Source: Asterochloris sp. CNOR1 (lineage: Eukaryota; Chlorophyta; Trebouxiophyceae; Trebouxiales; Trebouxiaceae). From it: a stretch of DNA of 64,000 nucleotides. The stretch lies in the NCBI GenBank assembly GCA_963969365.1, contig OZ017746.1:806001-870000 (forward strand), given 5' to 3'. The notes beneath the pieces are model-generated. The model made no database searches and was not told the origin of the DNA. It worked only from the letters and a program-made list of their open reading frames with translations. Shown here one piece after another: positions 11,856-24,046 of the stretch (position 1 is the stretch's first letter; each line of letters begins with the position of its first letter). The translations under genes and the position numbers were made by a program.

Positions 11856-14179
11856 ATGGCTGGCACAAAACGCAAGGTGACCATCTGTCGCCCTGTCCCT
11901 AGGCCTGGCCAGCCCCAATCTTGATTGCAACCCCTTGCTGCCAGCTGCAAATTCAGTTTGCTGTACAGGACCAGGAGGATTTTGCAGATACAGCTGCTGA
12001 GCAGCCTGCTGAGAAGAAGCTGAAAGACAGCCAGCCTGATGCGGCAGCAGAAGCTGAGGTTGAAAGGCAGGCTGCAGAGGTCAAGCATGATCCAGCTGCC
12101 GACATGGATGCGGCAGCACCTGCCAAAACAAATCCTGAGCCGGCTGCAGCTGTGAAACAGGAGGGCGAAGATGCCAAAACAGAAGCGGCTGAGGGAGCAG
12201 CCAAAGAGCAAGGGCCCGTTGATGGGCATGCAGGTCAAGCATCTGTCTGCATTCATCATACAGGACTGAACAGTCACCTGGGTATGAGGCTGTTGCAGCT
12301 GTGCTGGAGGCACTGCAGCCGCCCTGTGTCTGGCCTGGTGACCTCATCGGCGCTCTGATCAGGAGCATAGGGCATCAGCTTGCCCTCCTGTTGTGCCAAG
12401 GGTCTGGCCACATCAAGCAGCGCCCTCTCTACTTGCCTCAGGGCAGCAGCAGCAAGCCTGGTGCTTGGCTGGTCACCACCAGGGCCATCTCAGGCCCTGT
12501 GCAGCCGACCCGCATCTGACAGCCACCCTGCGTCAGCTGGATGCTCACCTGCACATTCTGCAGAAGGTGAAGAGGCTCTTGCTCCCAGACAGCCGTGGCT
12601 GTGCCTGTCCTGCAGGAGAGGGCTGCACCGACTTGCAGCCGCCTGTGTGCAGCAGCCCCTGCACCAACTGTGGTGTTGCCTGCCCCTGCAGAAGGAGGAG
12701 ACGGGGAGGACGACGACGAAGAAGAAGATGACGAGGATGAAGACGACGAGGATGAGGAGGATGTGCCTCCCGTGGGAGACAATCGGGATCCCCCACAGAC
12801 TGTGGGCTACAAACGCTTTGCCAATGGGGAGCAGTGCTACCTCTTCTGTCGCAACATTTTGTCCAACTTCCACACCCATCAGCCGCTGAATGATGTGAGC
12901 AGCGCTGATCTTGCTGTGCCCGGCAGCAGGGGGTCTATATTGAGCATGGGGCCTGAGAGTACGCTGCTCCAGGACTGGCTGGGGCTGTGCCAATCATGCT
13001 GTGCCCAAGACAGGGGCTGTGGCTGAGCGTGCAAGCCCACTCTCTGATGCACATCCAGACCAGGTGCTGAACAATGTCAGTGGTACCATGGCCATGACTT
13101 TCAAGAGGGGCACAGCCCAGTATGCAGCACCTTGTCCGACTGACCTGTGCATGTGCCACGCCTTGCTGCCTGTTTCTGACCAACAACTGTGCTTGTGCTG
13201 CTGCCTGATCTCCAAGGACACTGCCCTGGCTTTGCTGCGCGGCAACAGCAGCTGCTTGAGCAACTTCATTGCTGTGCCTGCCTGCCTGCAGTATGAGGAC
13301 AACGTGATCAGAGCAATGGTTGCGAAGGGGCACCCAGACCCTGAGAAGAAGGTGCGCTGCCTGCCTGTAGGAATGCCTGGCTGCATTGTCAGAAGGAAAG
13401 GATCACCAGAGAGTCAGTGCTGCTGCCCTGGTACACCTCAGCTGCCTGGGTATCGCCGTCCACCTGTGCCCCTGCTCTCACCCAGGCATGCACACCGTCC
13501 CCCAGCTGAAGCACTTGGCGCTCGCCATGCTGTGCGTGACTTTCTCCTTTAGGCATGGCGGCCCAGTTGGGGTAATGCCTGGATGTCAAGTGCCTCCAGC
13601 CAGCATTCAGCAGTGAGCAGCTCCTGAGCCCAGCTTGATCATGTCATTTTGCAGCTAGGCCAGGGCGTGGCCTGCCTTCAGATCCGCCCCCATGCACAGA
13701 AGGGGTCGAAGTGCTTCCACGTGGTGCGCCCAGATGGCACCTTCGAGGACTTCAGCATTCTCAAAACCATAGCAGGTGGCCAGCTCGTGCAACTCCTGCA
13801 GTAGATGGTAGTGCACAGCAGTCTCATGTTGTCGTGGCCACGTGTATCCTTTCACCTCGAAGTGTGGTCCAGTCGGCTTGAACTTCTGCGCTGAGGATGT
13901 GAACAGTGTTCAGACTGGCAAGCTGCTGACGCAACCCTTGCATGGCCACCGACTGACCCATGCCGCCCTGTCATGCCATATACAGGCCTTTTCCCCGTTT
14001 ATGGCGAGAAGCTCAAAGCAAATGCAGAGAAGAAGGCTAACAAGTCCAGGCCCTCTGGTGGCGGCAGGGGCAGGGGGCGTGGCCGTGGCAGGGGGGGCCG
14101 CGGTGGCGGCAGGGGCAGAGGGCGCGGCAGAGGGCGCGAGAGGGGGCGGGGACGGGGCCGTGGGCGCGGGCGTGACTGA
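11856..14179 (+). CDS. DCL-type DUF3223 domain protein with acidic stretch and RGG tail
   Basis: Six phase-consistent exons (11856-11876, 11969-12233, 12692-12894, 13292-13351, 13655-13775, 13986-14179) give 287 residues. The N-terminus is MAGTKRK plus Ala/Glu-rich sequence with short basic patches (a possible nuclear signal at KKLK). A nearly pure Asp/Glu run follows (DDDEEEDDEDEDDEDEEDV). The middle is a DUF3223/DCL domain: GYKRFANGEQCYLFCRNIL, the pattern H-PDPEKK-LGQGV, and KCFHVVRPDGTFEDFSILKT. The last 40 residues are an RG/RGG array (GGGRGRGRGRGRGG onward). DCL proteins are known from plastid 4.5S rRNA maturation, and the domain also ends the largest subunit of plant Pol V. Here there is no plastid transit peptide; the acidic stretch and RGG tail point to a nucleolar or nuclear RNA-binding protein (inference). 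Donors are GT, with a weak GTCAAG after exon 2. Confidence 0.83.
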
Positions 14180-14623
14180 CAGCTCAAGGCTGCAGCCTCT
14201 CTTTGCGAACTCCCTTCCTCCCCCCCTGCCTCTCATCAACAAGGCCATCACTTGATTGCTGGCCGGTCCACATCGTTTGAGTTGCCCAGATGAAGTGAAG
14301 TGCATTCCCAAGACATCAAAGCAGGAGTTGCTCCCAATTCGGCCAAGCAGATTTGTGATCTGCTGGGAATAGACTTGGGTTTCCTTTCAGAACATGGCCG
14401 CTATTATGTGCAGCATGCATGGGCGAGAGTCAAAACCCTCAAACCCTATTCAACTGGTGCCAACAACGGTGTGATCTGGGAGTTTCCTGTTGACAACTCG
14501 ACTGATCATGGTAACAGTGACTTCCCTGAGATGGGCAGGTGATGAGACCAACAGACAAGCATGATCCCCCAGGGCCTGGCAGGCCCTTCAAGAAGCAGCC
14601 AATGCGCAGAGAGCTGCCTGGAG
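14180..14623. other. Region between the DUF3223 stop and TRAPPC6
   Basis: About 440 nt. It should hold the DUF3223 3' UTR, the TRAPPC6 promoter and perhaps a short first TRAPPC6 exon. An 80-codon open frame at 14300-14542 does not resemble TRAPPC6 or anything I recognise and has no acceptor at its start. I do not call it as a gene. Confidence 0.4.
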
Positions 14624-15263
14624 ATGTTGTGCATGGAAATCGTGCACTACTATGCCAGGCAGGACCTTGTGCCTGCAGCAGCGGCGATTGAGCAGATAGG
14701 TGCGCTACTTGCACAGGAGCTGTCATTCTGAATGTGCATTGCTTTCAACGTACAGTCAGGCCTTGGACAAAGCCAACTTTGCCATTGTGCAGGCTTCAGG
14801 ATTGGACGCCAGCTTGTAGAACGCTACACGCAGCACAGGCCACGCCTGGGAGAGCACTTGGATGTCATCAAGTTCATCTGCAAAGAGTTCTGGCTAGACG
14901 TCTTTCGCAAGCAGGTGAATCTTCTGTCTCTGTTGCTTGGCTTGCTCCCAATCTGTGGGGAGTGCCGCAATTCTGAGCTTCAACATGCTGCTGCAGGTGG
15001 ACAACCTACGCACCAACCACAGGGGCACATTTGTGCTAAAGGACAGCAACTTTCGCTGGCTCAGCAGACTGTCCACCAATCCGCCTGTGCCAGGCGGCCC
15101 TCCGCAACCCTCCGCCTCAGAGCTGGCAAAGGACCACTTGATACTGCCCTGTGCTGTCATCTGTGGTGCGCTGTGCCACCTCGGTGTTGAATGCACAGTG
15201 ACAGCGGACGCCCCCAACCTTCCTGCTTGCGACTTTACAGTTAACTTGAAAACAAGGCAATGA
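14624..15263 (+). CDS. TRAPPC6: TRAPP complex subunit TRAPPC6 / Trs33
   Basis: Trs33/TRAPPC6 is a small Bet3-family core subunit of the TRAPP complexes, the exchange factors for Rab1/Ypt1 in ER-Golgi and Golgi traffic. Exons: up to 14699, 14793-14914 and 14997-15263. Motifs: MLCMEIVHYYARQD; IGRQLVERYTQHRPRLGEHL; DVIKFICKEFWLDVFRKQ; VDNLRTNHRGTFVLKDSNFR followed by WLS; and the C-terminal ADAPNLPACDF. The last block is typical of TRAPPC6. All junctions keep frame (ATA G|GC TTC; CAG|GTG GAC). The first exon is uncertain: the frame is open upstream of the ATG at 14624 (ESCLEM precedes it and resembles the family), with possible acceptors at ATGCGCAG. A short upstream exon carrying the true start is therefore likely. 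The stop lies 87 nt from the stop of the oppositely oriented FAM161 gene. Confidence 0.9.
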
Positions 15264-15350
15264 TATGCCCACCTGAACTTTGCTGGCTTGTACAAGCTCC
15301 AGAGTGGCAGGGCTGATCATGATCCATGCAGGTGGGATGTCATTGTTGTG

Positions 15351-18300
15351 TCATGAGGCAGTTTGGAGGCTGCGTCCTTCCATATCATCAATGCCTGGGA
15401 ACAGACCCTCCTCCTCAAGACCTTGAGCAATTTCCTTGGTCTGCTGGTAGAGAGCTTCAAGGACAGTCTGGCTGAGTGCCCTGCAGGCACACACAACAAT
15501 GAGCACCCATGCTTTTGCAGCACCTGACCCCAGCAGGCCAAGCAGCCACACAGCTGGGCCGCTCACCTGCGATCTGGTGTGCTGCCCACGTGACGAGCAA
15601 CCCGCCTGCCGGAACCATGCCGTCTGCTGACAGTGCTGGGGCTTGCATCCAGCCCCTCTGAGTCTATGACTCCAGCCCCTGCCTCAGACATGCTCCCACC
15701 TGTCTGCACCTCTGCTGCACTCACACCAGTGTCAGCTGCATGGTAGCCTTGCTGGACTGTGGCTGCAATGCTATGTGCAGGCACAGCTGCAGCAGCAGGG
15801 CCAGCGGTCTGCCGCTGTGGGAGCTGGGCCTCGCTGGGCAGCATGGCTGCTGCATGGCTGGCTGCTGCGCTTGCACGCGACGGCCGCACATGCCTGCCTC
15901 CTGCCACGCCCTGCGACAAAGGTCAGAGGTTTTAATGATGCCCAATGCTGTTCTCGGATCAGCCCAAACGAAAGTGTGCACGCACGCCCATCTCAATGCG
16001 CTCAGCAGAACAGCTCAGGACTGAACCGTAAGCCTCAACAACCTTGTACAGAATGACCACGCCTTGCTGTCTGTCACAGCAGAGCTTCGACAATTCAGGC
16101 CCAGCCTTCTTCTTGCTGCTTGTGCATATCACTGCGCAAGTCCTGCTCAAGTACTCCAAGCTGCCAGCGACCACAGGAGCTTCACCTTCACCTTGATGCA
16201 CAGCTGATGTTGTGCTCACCCTAATCTTTCTGCCCGCAGCACAGCAAGAATGCTGCTCAGGCCACCATGCTGCCTCCACCCACACGAATGACATCCTCAC
16301 TACCACCCACCGGATTGCAACAGCAGCACATCACGGGGCGTGCTCACCTTCATCTTGCTGCCTGCAGCTGCAGTGCGCAGGATATGCTCATCCAGCTGCT
16401 CAGGCTCCAGGGGCCCCTCCACGTGGGGGGCCAGGTTCCCAAAACGCCCAGCAGCCACCGCAGCAGTCAGTGCCTGCAAGCGCAGCTCCTGGGCCCGCGT
16501 GTTGGACACTTTGAAGGGGGGCGGGGAGTCAAAGGATGGCAGTGGAGCTGGGGGAACCTGCACAGCAGCAGGATGGCTGCATGAGAGTGCCTAGTATGCA
16601 CAACTAGAATTAAATACATTCCTGCTTGGCCGTCGGGAGTGACTCAGCCTCCAAGCTGGCCTGCTTGTGCATGTGGAGCCCAGAATCGCCTGAGCAACAG
16701 CCATTAGACCATGCTTCTGGTGCTGCAATGGTGACTTCCAGATGCAAAGCTCGACCTCCTGCGCTGGCTGGCAGCAGCAGGCAGTGCTGCCGAGATGGCA
16801 GGCAGCAGAGGTCTGGCAGCTGTCTTCAAAGCCTCACCCTGCCTCGCCGGCTGATGTAGGGCCACCGCGTCTCAGGCTGCTCCTCTGCATCCCTCTCCAT
16901 GTCCAGCTCAGCGCGTGCCCGCCGCTCCAGTGCCCGCCTCTCGCGGGCTTCCCTCTGCTCAGGGCTGCCCCCGCCTGCAGTCTGCTCCTGCAGGTGAGCA
17001 GGGCGGGGCCTCTCTCACCATGTCTGACATGAACCGATGCTAGACAGTGTGTGTGCCTGGGAGCAGCATCGCTCCAGGGGGTGGGAGATGCTGCGAGCGG
17101 GGGCTGACTTGACCTAGCATGGTGGCTCAGGCCTATGGCACAGTCACCTTTGGGACAGTCACATGCGCCCTGCTGGCGGCCTTGGCACGTGCCAAGCGCT
17201 CCGCCCAGCGGAAGTGTGCCCGCCTGAAGTCAGGGACAGGGCTGGCACTGGCGGGCCGAGGCTGGGCAGCTTGCAGAGCCTGCCCCTGCTCGAGGGGGCT
17301 TGCCTGCCGCTGGGCGCGCTGCAGGCAGGGGGCAGGACAAGGCTGGAACAGGTGCTGCACAGTGGCAAGGGTAGATGACTGCGTTTGGCAAACTGCTGCC
17401 TGCAGGGCTGGATGAGCCAGCAGCAGCCTCTGAGAGAGGCATGGAGGGGGGCAACATTCTAGCTCCAGCCAACCGCTGCTGCACAACATCAGCAAGCAGG
17501 GCCATCAGAGGCAACGTGCACTTCTCCACCTCAGCAGCCTGTTGCATGGCATTGGGCACGGCAGCCACAGGCAGACTGCGCAGGCTGAGACCTTGACACT
17601 CACAGACCAGCATCTAAGCCATCTGGCCTCCTGCAGGTGCTTGGGGGGCTAGCATTTGCTGCCACTCGGGCCTTCATGCGCAAAAGGAGCAGCCTACCTC
17701 TGCAGCCTCCTGCATACGTTTGGGCATGGCTGCTGCTGCCAGGTTCTCCTTGGCCCGCTCCTTGGCAGCCAGCTTTTTGGCCTCCCAGGCCTCCTGGAGG
17801 CTGCGCAGGCGCTCCTGCATCATCTTCAGTGCTCAGTCCCTGTTATCAGCTGCAGTAGGTCAAAGGCCGTGCCTGCCATCATGCTGCGCATGGCCGGTCT
17901 GCGACATTGTTGCTGCAGCAGTTGTGAACGCCACTTGCAGCCTTGAATACTGTCTGCCGTAAATGCACAGCACCTGGGCTGCCCATACGGGTGCAAACAA
18001 GAAGTTCTGGATTCCCTGCGCGCATTGTCCAACAGGCTGGCTGGACAGCTGACCAGCATCAGCAGCCTCGATATGCAGTCACACGCTGCTGACTTGCGCA
18101 GCCACATGGAAGCCAGCACCAGCACCTATGTCCTGTGTCCCTGCCGCCCACACCACGTAATGCAGGGCTCACCCCTCTGGCAGACCGCGGCACGGGGTTG
18201 GCCCTGAAGGGCTTGAGGTGCTTCTTGGGGTCCTCAGGCGGAGGCCCCTTCTTCCTGGCCATGACTTTGCCCAGGTCGGTCGCATAGAAGGAGAAGGGCC

Positions 18301-21300
18301 TCTCCCTTGACTTGAGCAGCTCTGCGCACTGCTCATGGTTTGCGCGAATACGGGCAGCCTGCTGGGCCATGATGCGCTGCAACCTGTGTGCAGAAAGGCA
18401 CAACGCGGGCCTGCTGGCCAGACTGTGGTGCAGGTGCTGGCTGAGCTTATGTCAAGGTGTGGTAAGTGCATGAAGGATGTGGTCACACATGAGCCTCATA
18501 TGCACCCAGCAAGCCCCGCCAGGGCCTGCACAGAGGCTGCAGTAAGCATGAGTGTCTTGTAAGGGGAGCCAACCAGCAGCAGTGTTACAACCTTCAGAGC
18601 CCTGTTTGTGCACAGCACAGGCTCATGCACGCCGGCTTCTCACTTCAAGGCCTGTCAGAGCACCCACCTGGGCTGCGTGGTAGATTTGGGCAGGGGGTTG
18701 GCCTTGAAGTGGTGCTTGAGAGCAGCCTGCTCCTCTGCCTGGCGGATGGCTGCATCCTGCTCACCCTTCACCTGCACTTGCACCCTGCCTGTCTGACACT
18801 TGCTGATCAGGCAAACATGCCCATGCCCGCCAAGAGTCAATCCAGGAAGAGATGTAACGCATGACTTGGAGCAGGTTTGCAGCATTGCATGCATGTCACA
18901 GAGGCTGTACAGAGTAAAACTGATGGCCCACAGTGCTGCTCAGCTTCCAACTGCACAGGGACTGTCCTGCATCTCTGCGGGAGCAGCCAGGCTTGGCTGG
19001 GCAGTGAACAATGACAGGCGAGCCCATTCCTTGTGGACCATGCCATGCACCGCAAAGCAGCCTGGTGGGGTTGTGTGTGCTGCTTGCAGAGCACTGAGAG
19101 TTGATACAGTGTGTCTTGCAGAGGAGGAGAAAGTTGTTACCTGCATGATGCTTTTGGGACGGCTCAAGGCGCGCTTCTCAAAGGCGGGCACCACCGGCAC
19201 TGTACTGGTGAAGGGCTTGCCAATGCTTGACTTGGCCTTTGCATGCGCCCGTGTGCCCGCCTTTGCCAGCTCGCCGAGCTCAGTTGACAGGCCTGCCGGC
19301 ACATAGTTCTCCTGCAGGTCCGCACAAAGCCACACCTCTTAGCTAGGGTGGCTTTGTGAAGGGTGCATTGTGCGTGGTGCTGCGCATGCTCAGAGACGAT
19401 TCAGCATGCAGTGCAAGGGTGCCACATTTCGGTGCTTTCCTAAGCAGTCGCAGACGCATGCTTGGCAAAATTGGTGCCCGTCATTGCCTTGGGTGGCTGC
19501 AGGCTCACTGCAGTGGGGGGCCAGGAGCGAAATAGCCCACCTGCAGTCACCCACACCGGCCAGAAGCTGGCGTGCATGTGCAGAACAGACCGCAGCTCAC
19601 CAGCAGGATGTGGTCCTGCTATGCCCTCGTTTGCACCCGCATGCAAAAGCAACCAGCAGCCCCATCTGCAAGACCTGGTCCTGCCTGGGCCCCATCTGTA
19701 AGTGCATGCAGAAGCAACTGGCACCTCACCTGCAGAACGTCATCTCCTAGCTCCACCATGCCAGCGCTCTGATGGTGCTGCGCTTCATCCACAGCTTTGG
19801 GGTCCCTGTACCCGTCCATCCACTCGTGCTGCTGCTGCCAGCTAGCCTTCAGGCACCAAGCAGGTCTTCAACAGCCATGTGTCATGGACAGTCTGTAGAG
19901 CTTTCAAAGTGCTCTCCAAGAGTGCAATGGGCATGTCCAATACCAGTGCTGTTGCGCAGCATGCACCATTTTTCGTTATACAGATGGGACGTGCAGCCTA
20001 TGGTGCCCTCAGACTGATGGGGCAGGGCTCGTCCAGAGCCCATGCCAAGGCAATTGCCCAGAGGCTCTCAAGAACCCTGGACATCCCTGCAACCAGTATG
20101 CTTTTGCCCCACCAAAACAGCACTCACAGGAGATGGGGCTGCTGGCCTGAGCATTGTATGGTGACAACAAAGGCACTCAGCTGACCTGCAGGCCCTGCAG
20201 CACCTCAGCTTCCCGTCGAGCCTTCTCTGCCGCATCTTTTGCAGCATTGACTGTCTGAGCTACGCTGCCACTCAGAGCGTCCTGCCGCTGCTGCTCCTCC
20301 CTCTCACGCTCCAGGTCTGATTCGTACCCCTGCTCCAGCGACTCATAGCGCTCGTGCCCAGCGCGCTCCCGCCGCTGCATGGCTGATGTGGTGTCACCAT
20401 CAAAGTCTGCCCACCTGCAGAGGAGGTGCTGTGCAATCTTCTGAGGGCTTACAGACAGCCGCAGCCACCAAAGCCCCCGAGCGCTGTAGTCTTCTCCCTT
20501 TGGCAGAATCATGCAGCCACCGCGCCCAACACCCTTGTCTGGCAAAAACAGGTTGTGCTGCTGCCCTGGGCTGATGCCATCTGCCAGGATTCTCCCATGG
20601 CAGTCTTCTCACTGCTCTGGGATAGTCTTATCACTGAGCCAGTGCTGTGCAATCACCAAAAGCCAAGCCAACCTGAAACTTCCCTACTATGCTCACTTGT
20701 CTGGGTCGTAGCCAGCACGGGCAACCCGCAGCTCCTCCTCTGTGCAGGGCTTTATGATCTGGGGGATGTCCAGGTCAGCGAGAGCCTCCTCAGCGGCCGC
20801 CAAGTGGTCTGCCAGGGAAGTGGCAGCCACATCCCGGCCACCCCCAAAGGCGGGGCTGCGGGCAATGGTCAGAATGTCTGCCACTATGCTGTCGGCGTCA
20901 CTGCCGGCGCCTGTCTCCTCTGCTGCAGCATGGGCACGTAGCACCTGCAGGAAGGGTTGTGGGTCAACAGTGTATTACTCGAGACACAAGCATATGCTCA
21001 CCCAGCTGCACGTTTGAGTCCGTCCAGGACATGGGTGCAGGCATTCATTTGGCACAAAGAAGCACAGTATAGAGTTCATGCTGGGGCTCAGGCAAGGCCC
21101 CATGAAGGGTTCCGTGTTCCCCATCAGCTGCCACAAGCTCTCAAGTGGTAGGAGCTGAGTTTGGGGCAATGCCTCAGCCACATGCTTGACCGCACCTGGC
21201 CGCCATGCCTAAGCTGCTCGATGTCGTCCTCCAGCTCGATCAGATACTTGGGGTCCCTCCCAGGCCTATCATCAAAACTGGGGGCAGCAGCAGAGGCTGG

Positions 21301-23062
21301 TCGCCTGGCAGGGTCAGCAGCCACTGTGCCAATGGCTTCAGATAAGCCAGCATCAGGCCGGGCTGACAGCGGCCGGCGGGTGCTGGCATGGGCAGGACGA
21401 CGCGAGGTGCTCTGGCTGGCAGCCAGCACCGCACGTGCTCGAGCAGCCACCTTGCGGGTCTGCTCATGCAGCAATCTGGCGTCCTGCAGATTGATTGCAC
21501 AAATCATTGGCAGGCTGCATGCAGCATGAGGGCAGTCCTTACAGGCAATTGGCTTCATGCCAGCTGGCAGAGCTCTCCAAACGCAGCAAGCTGCCACACA
21601 GGCTGTCGTGTGCAGCCCCACGCCCAGTGACAAGCTGGCACGACAGCCTGAGACGAGGTTGCAGAAGCAGACTCACACGCTGCAGCTCGGCCATGCTGCG
21701 CTGTCCAGGCCCTGCTGCTCCCAGGCTGGCACTGGCGCTGCTGGGTCTGCTGCGCGTGCGCCTGTGCTGCCCTTCCTCCTGAGCACCAGGACTGGTGCTC
21801 CGCCTACGAGCCCTTTTGACCTCAGCCCGGCGCTGCCGGTCCCTGACTCCTGCATCCCTGATGAGCTCGTTCTCCTGGGAGGTGCGCAGGTAGTGGGTCG
21901 TGGCAAGGGCTGGGTGCAGGTGCTGGAAACTGCACAGCAGGGCAAAAAGGGCGTGATGAGCATGATGTCTTGTAGGTTGGCCATGTACTGGGGACAGGCT
22001 GCGCTGCCGGGCTGAGGGCACATCGTAGATGAGCGTGCAGGATTGTTATTTGCCACAAGTCATTTGCAGGGTATGCATGCTGCTACCGCAACACTCAACC
22101 CTCGACAGGAGTGGGAGATGCACAGCGCCTGCCTGAACATGCTCTGCTTGACCGGTGCATGCAGCCCCTGTGACAGTGGCTGCGACCAGCGCCAGTCGGG
22201 CACGCCAGCCAGCTGCCTGTGCCGGTGAGTCTCTCCCCAGGTGGATTGCTGCGTCCAGGAATGCGCAGGGGGGCGCTTGCGCTCAGGCTCAGCGTCTGGA
22301 CTGAGGCGAGCACCACTGTGCGCCATCACGGCACCCAGGCCTGGCTCCCCTGCATCCACGGCTGATGGGCTGCCAGCAGGTGCCTCGTGCCTGCCCGCAG
22401 GACTCAAGTGCTCAGCAGAACCCTCGCCAGCAGAGCTGCCATGAGGCGAGGGGCTGGAGGTGCCAGTCCAGGTCTGCCCCTCGCGCCGCAGAGCCTCATT
22501 GTTGGGCACTTCAAAGTGCCCTTGGAACTTGAACATGTCGCGAAAAGTGGGCGAGCTGGGTCGCTGCATTGGAGAGCCATGGCGGGATGGCTGCGCGCTG
22601 CCCCGAGGGGAGCGTGGAGAAGAGCCTGCTGCGCTCCGCTCGGCACCCAAGTCAGCTGCCTGGAAGGCCTGCAGCCCAGCATCGCCTTGCTGTTTGCACT
22701 GCAGTAGTGGTGTCGGCGACAGGCAGTCCACTTCATGCAGTCAGCACACACTTGCTGCCCGGAGCCAATGTCTGCCATGCCATGGCCGGCCGCGGGTGCT
22801 GTGCTCCCCTCGGCACACCAGTCACTGGGCCTATTAGCCATGCAGGATCATACAGGGGTGACCCCAAGTTGCTATTCAATGTGTAGTGGCATGCACGACT
22901 TGTCACCTGGCGCACTGCTGCTTGAGCCACAGACCCTCCTCCAAAGCGTGCAGCGACCTGGAGCTGTGCCCTCTCAAGTTCCGATTGCGGCTGCCTGCAT
23001 ACAACACAGCATGCAATTTCCTGAAGCTTGTGCCCCTGGCTCTCTGACCCTGTGATCTTCAT
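15351..23062 (-). CDS. FAM161-family centriole/cilium protein
   Basis: FAM161 proteins bind microtubules and sit in the inner scaffold of centrioles and the ciliary base. The blocks of the family appear in the correct order: KPFTSTVPVVPAFEKRALSR (19130-19330); ALKHHFKANPLPKS (18660-18790); RPFSFYATDLGKVMARKK and KPFRANPVPRSAR (18180-18400); a charged helix (17640-17830); PDFRRAHFRWAERLARAKAA (17130-17330); RARAELDMERDAEEQPETRW then PYIS (16850-17000), equivalent to the human THWPYLSPR block; then FKVSNTRAQELRLQALT near 16500. Further exons at 22668-22250, 21840-21690, 21490-21200, 20940-20700, 20420-20190 and 19860-19750 encode a Ser/Pro/Arg-rich N-terminal half. The C-terminus (15351-15480) is Gln/Glu-rich. 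Start: the ATG at 23062 opens a 52-codon exon ending at 22907 that joins in phase to 22668. It is plausible but not proven. Not every exon edge is resolved. Confidence 0.78.
19610..19750. repeat. Degenerate tandem duplication at a FAM161 exon edge
   Basis: Units of about 65 nt containing GCATGCAAAAGCAACCAGCA / GCATGCAGAAGCAACTGGCA and a CATCTGCA/CACCTGCAG edge repeat about twice. The functional exon edge is the last copy (CTGCAGAACGTCATCTCC on the plus strand). Confidence 0.55.
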
Positions 23063-24046
23063 GAGAACTCACTTCACACCAGGCGGAGGGAAGGCTCCCC
23101 TAAGCACTGGAAGCTCCACTGGCATGATAACAGAGGCCGTGAATGCCCTGAGTGGCTGATTGAAACCTTGGCGGATGTTAGAGAGCAATGCCGATATGCG
23201 ATGCACGCCTCATATATATACAAGAGCAACACCCTGGGAGGGTGCCTGCGGGTTGAGAGGAAGATTAGACCTGCAGAAACACGTTAACCTACTTCTCTTC
23301 ATGTCGCCCTGGTAAACAATGAAGGCTCCCCTTGGCGCAGTCACTGCCATTAGTGATATACCAGGAGTTCAGCCAGGCTGGCGGCAAGGACAGCACAGGC
23401 CAAGGTGGAGGCGACCATGCTGAAACACAAGCCGTTGTGTGCACTCTAATGCTTGTGTTTTGAGGTTGCTGGCCTAGCTATTCTAGGGCGCTCATTAGCA
23501 CTTGTTGCTGATTCTCCAGAAGCGCAGGACACCAAAATGTGCCTGCAGAATGGGCAAGGGGGGTCCCCTTGGCCCACGACAGCAGGATGTGGTGACAGCG
23601 CCCTCAGCCATGCACCAGCATGGCCTCACCTTCCCCTCGCCACGTTTGAGCTTAGGCCAGACTGTGTCATCCTCCTCCAAACAATGCTGCACCGACGGGT
23701 GAGAGTACGGATGTAGACTCAGGCTGCACGTGGTGTGACACCCTGTAACAATGCTGTGCGCATCACTGCTGTGCTTATACAAGCTCCTGGCCGCCACAGC
23801 TGCTGCCTTTTGCTGCATCGATAGCTGACAAAGCACAGCAACTTATTGCGCCACATTGCAGCTCACCCCACTGAATGTTGTGCCACCTCCAGGTCAGCAA
23901 GCTGCCTGGAGCACTTCAGCAGCAGTCTATTTACCAGCATTTAGTCCTTTGCACAGCTCCTGAGAGGACTCTGATATGACCCTACCTGACAATATCAACA
24001 TAAAGAAAGCAGATCTCGTTGACTGTCTTGGCGGTGCAAATTACCA
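23063..24046. other. Intergenic region between the divergent FAM161 and GMP synthase genes
   Basis: About 980 nt with the promoters of both genes. A short AT-rich tract (CATATATATAC near 23210) is the only notable feature. A small minus-strand exon-like piece at about 23682-23633 has an acceptor (GTGCAG) and donor (GTGAGG). It could be a 5' exon of FAM161 (reading MTQSGLSSNVARG) or chance. Otherwise I see nothing. Confidence 0.4.

Noticed and set aside
12438-12782. Ser-rich minus-strand open frame
   Set aside because: It is the antisense of the Asp/Glu run of the DUF3223 gene.
13910-14311. Ala/Pro-rich minus-strand open frame
   Set aside because: It is the antisense of the RGG tail.
14300-14542. 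80-codon plus-strand frame between DUF3223 and TRAPPC6
   Set aside because: No acceptor at its start and no similarity to the TRAPPC6 N-terminus; not enough to call a gene.
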